From contig NZ_BPLU01000008.1 of assembly GCF_019656315.1 (NCBI RefSeq), forward strand, positions 284,983 through 348,982: a stretch of DNA of 64,000 nt, given 5' to 3'. Under the pieces are notes generated by a model. The model was not told the origin of the DNA, did no database searches, and worked only from the letters and a program-made list of their open reading frames with translations. The position numbers were made by a program, and so were the translations under genes. The stretch is from Flavobacterium sp. UMI-01 (GTDB lineage: Bacteria; Bacteroidota; Bacteroidia; Flavobacteriales; Flavobacteriaceae). Positions 62,257 through 64,000 of the stretch are shown here, piece after piece. Each line of letters opens with the position of its first letter. The first letter of the stretch is position 1.

Positions 62257-63710
62257 GTTGTTTTTTTATTTTTAGTACTGTGATATAATGATAAGGTCAC
62301 AAAAACGAGGGCAGAAAGGCTGATACCGTAAGCGTTTGCATCCAAATTTTGTGAAAGTTGTATTCCTAAAGGTAGTTTATTTTTTGTTAGTATTAAGAAT
62401 AGGGTGGTGCTCCCTCCCAGCACCATACTCCAAAATGCTGCAATGGAGTGGCTTTTTTTCCAAAATAGAGCTCCTATCACTGGTACAAACAAACCAGACA
62501 CCATGAATGCATACGAATACAGCATGAGTTCTAATACATTTTGCATTTGGGAAGCCAACACAATGGCAAAAATCCCCACTAACAAGGTTACAATTTGTGA
62601 CATTTGCAATTCTTTTTGATGGGTTAACTTGGATTTAAAGAATTTACCAATAATATCGGTTACAATATTTCCTGAAGCGGCCATCAAACAACTATCTGCT
62701 GTGGAGAGAATAGCTGAAAAATAAGAGGAAAGCATCAACCCCATTAAACCTACAGGCAAAATAGTAGCCAATAAAACAGGTAATCCCATTTCGCTATCCA
62801 TACTTGCTGCATCCGAAATTCCAAAGAATAAGCCTTGATTGGCGGCTACTTTGGCCAATAAACCTAAAATAACACCCATGAAAGCCATAATAGGCCACTC
62901 AAAAAATCCTGCAATAAACCAAGCCTTTTTAGCTTCTTTTTCATTTTTACTCGCATAAATTCTTTGGTACAATGTCATCCCTACAAACCAAATAGGAATG
63001 ATGGTTATTGACCAATTTAAAATTTGATATCCTGAAATATGGGTCAAAGACAAATAATTGGAAGGAAGTGCGTTTTGAATGGCTTCATAACCACCTACTG
63101 CATGATAAGCTAAGGGAATCCCAATAAAAACAAGACCACAAATCAAAATTATCCATTGAATGGTATCAGTATAAATGACCGCTTTCAAACCGCCAATGGC
63201 AGTATAGACAACAGCAATAAGTCCCATGATTATTAATGCCGTCTGTACGTTTAATTGGGGTATGGTTGCCGAGGCTAATTTGGCTCCAGCCAAAACCTGC
63301 GAACTGGTAAAACCGATGTAACCAATTGCTGAAATGACTCCTGCCAGCAGGGCTACTTTTGAGGAATAAAAGTGATTAAAAATTTGTGGAAATGTGAAAA
63401 ATTTATGTTGATGGCCTAATTGACTTATCTTTGGGATTAAAAAAACAGCGCTCAACCAAGCACCAAGTAATCCTGTAAACAACATCCAAGAACCAGACAA
63501 TCCCATCGAAAAGCCCAAACCTCCAAGCCCGATGGAAAATCCACCTCCCACATCTGTTGCTACAACAGACAACCCAATATGCCAGCTGTTCATGTTTCGA
63601 CCACTAACATAAAAATCTTCTGCGGTTGTGTTTTTTTTATAAAAATAATAGCCAACTCCAAGCATAGCCAGCATATAAACGATAAAGATTGTATAATCTA
63701 TTACGTGCAT
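62241..63710 (-). CDS. Sodium:solute symporter (SSS family)
   Basis: 489 residues, about thirteen helices. Start of the family pattern TTAEDFYVSGRNMNSWHIGL, then GGFSIGLGGLGFSMG. Brings in a small organic solute with Na+. First gene of the operon, which suggests an amino acid or acyl amino acid as cargo; that is inference. Confidence 0.9.
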   Translation of the reverse strand: MHVIDYTIFIVYMLAMLGVGYYFYKKNTTAEDFYVSGRNMNSWHIGLSVVATDVGGGFSIGLGGLGFSMGLSGSWMLFTGLLGAWLSAVFLIPKISQLGHQHKFFTFPQIFNHFYSSKVALLAGVISAIGYIGFTSSQVLAGAKLASATIPQLNVQTALIIMGLIAVVYTAIGGLKAVIYTDTIQWIILICGLVFIGIPLAYHAVGGYEAIQNALPSNYLSLTHISGYQILNWSITIIPIWFVGMTLYQRIYASKNEKEAKKAWFIAGFFEWPIMAFMGVILGLLAKVAANQGLFFGISDAASMDSEMGLPVLLATILPVGLMGLMLSSYFSAILSTADSCLMAASGNIVTDIIGKFFKSKLTHQKELQMSQIVTLLVGIFAIVLASQMQNVLELMLYSYAFMVSGLFVPVIGALFWKKSHSIAAFWSMVLGGSTTLFLILTKNKLPLGIQLSQNLDANAYGISLSALVFVTLSLYHSTKNKKTTWNSK

Positions 63711-64000
63711 GGTTTCGTATTTCAGATTGTTTTAGCCTGCAAAGAGAATTTTTCTCACGGCAATGAATGCAATAATTGCATATAATGGTGGTTTTTCAGT
63801 TTGATTTCGACCAAAAGAAATCATAGAATGGCAGGAGTGAAAGACTAGAAAAGAATCACAATAAACCCTGAAAACCGAATAATTTGCTACAAATATAAGG
63901 ATTTATATCTAAATAGGCGGAAAAGGGCTGGGACGAACCAGTTTGGGATTTACTAGTTAATAGGTTAAGAGATTAATGGTTGATGTTTTTTTTTTTTTTT
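63711..64000. other. Intergenic end of window
   Basis: No gene seen. It holds the upstream region of the symporter and, at 63943-63985, another loose TTAATAGGTTAAGAG tract. A run of at least 15 T then reaches the window edge. Confidence 0.5.

Overview
The window is chromosomal DNA from a member of the Bacteroidota, most likely Flavobacterium or a close relative. The evidence is low GC, many promoters of the Bacteroidota form (TAnnTTTG, sometimes with TTG about 20 bp upstream), SusC/FecA-type TonB receptors with a carboxypeptidase-like N-terminal domain, the type IX secretion gene porQ next to cmk, and a flavobacterial-type carotenoid cluster. I saw no rRNA, tRNA, insertion sequence or prophage. 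The species is not determinable from what I can see.

Layout. 1-7.6 kb: a two-component operon (AraC-type regulator, response regulator, truncated PAS histidine kinase), an AI-2E family permease, a small stress pair (dps, csbD), pyrF, a BtuF-like protein without a signal peptide, and two tiny membrane proteins. 7.8-14.1 kb: a four-gene iron-type operon read leftward (DUF4856 lipoprotein, imelysin, HTTM membrane protein, FecA-like receptor), with a terminator after its first gene. 14.4-16.5 kb: an alpha/beta hydrolase-fold protein that has lost catalytic residues, and a KirBac potassium channel. 16.6-28.5 kb: a light-response region. A CarH/LitR-like B12-binding MerR regulator heads crtI, crtB, crtZ, a lycopene cyclase, an SRPBCC protein and a photolyase. 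Facing it is a TetR-ABC1-DUF2805-SDR-SDR operon with a divergent TIGR01777 oxidoreductase. Both regulator promoters carry a TGTTTAA/TTAAACA inverted repeat. 28.5-30.6 kb: a YceI protein and rmuC.

30.7-39.3 kb holds a complete type II-C CRISPR-Cas9 locus: a tracrRNA gene on the minus strand with its own promoter, a compact 1125-residue Cas9, a leader that folds back on the first repeat, 53 identical 36-bp repeats with 52 spacers of 29-30 nt, a terminator, and cas2-cas1 converging on the array. Two pairs of near-identical spacers look like repeated capture of the same targets.

39.4-47.3 kb: rluE, trmL, a hairpin-forming intergenic element, and a B12/metal uptake set (ATPase, permease, binding lipoprotein, a PP-loop ATPase, and a TonB receptor under a cobalamin riboswitch). 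B12 import probably feeds the B12-dependent light regulator. 47.3-64 kb: a putative N-carbamoylputrescine amidase, a secreted protein of unknown function, a large FAD/Fe-S dehydrogenase, an MFS exporter, lon, porQ, cmk, and a leftward amino-acid cluster (symporter, GNAT, M20 amidohydrolase, two PLP racemases).

Short-period repeat tracts of related sequence (CAATTAACC, TTTAAAC) lie directly before the start codons of three genes: the BtuF-like gene, the lycopene cyclase and trmL.
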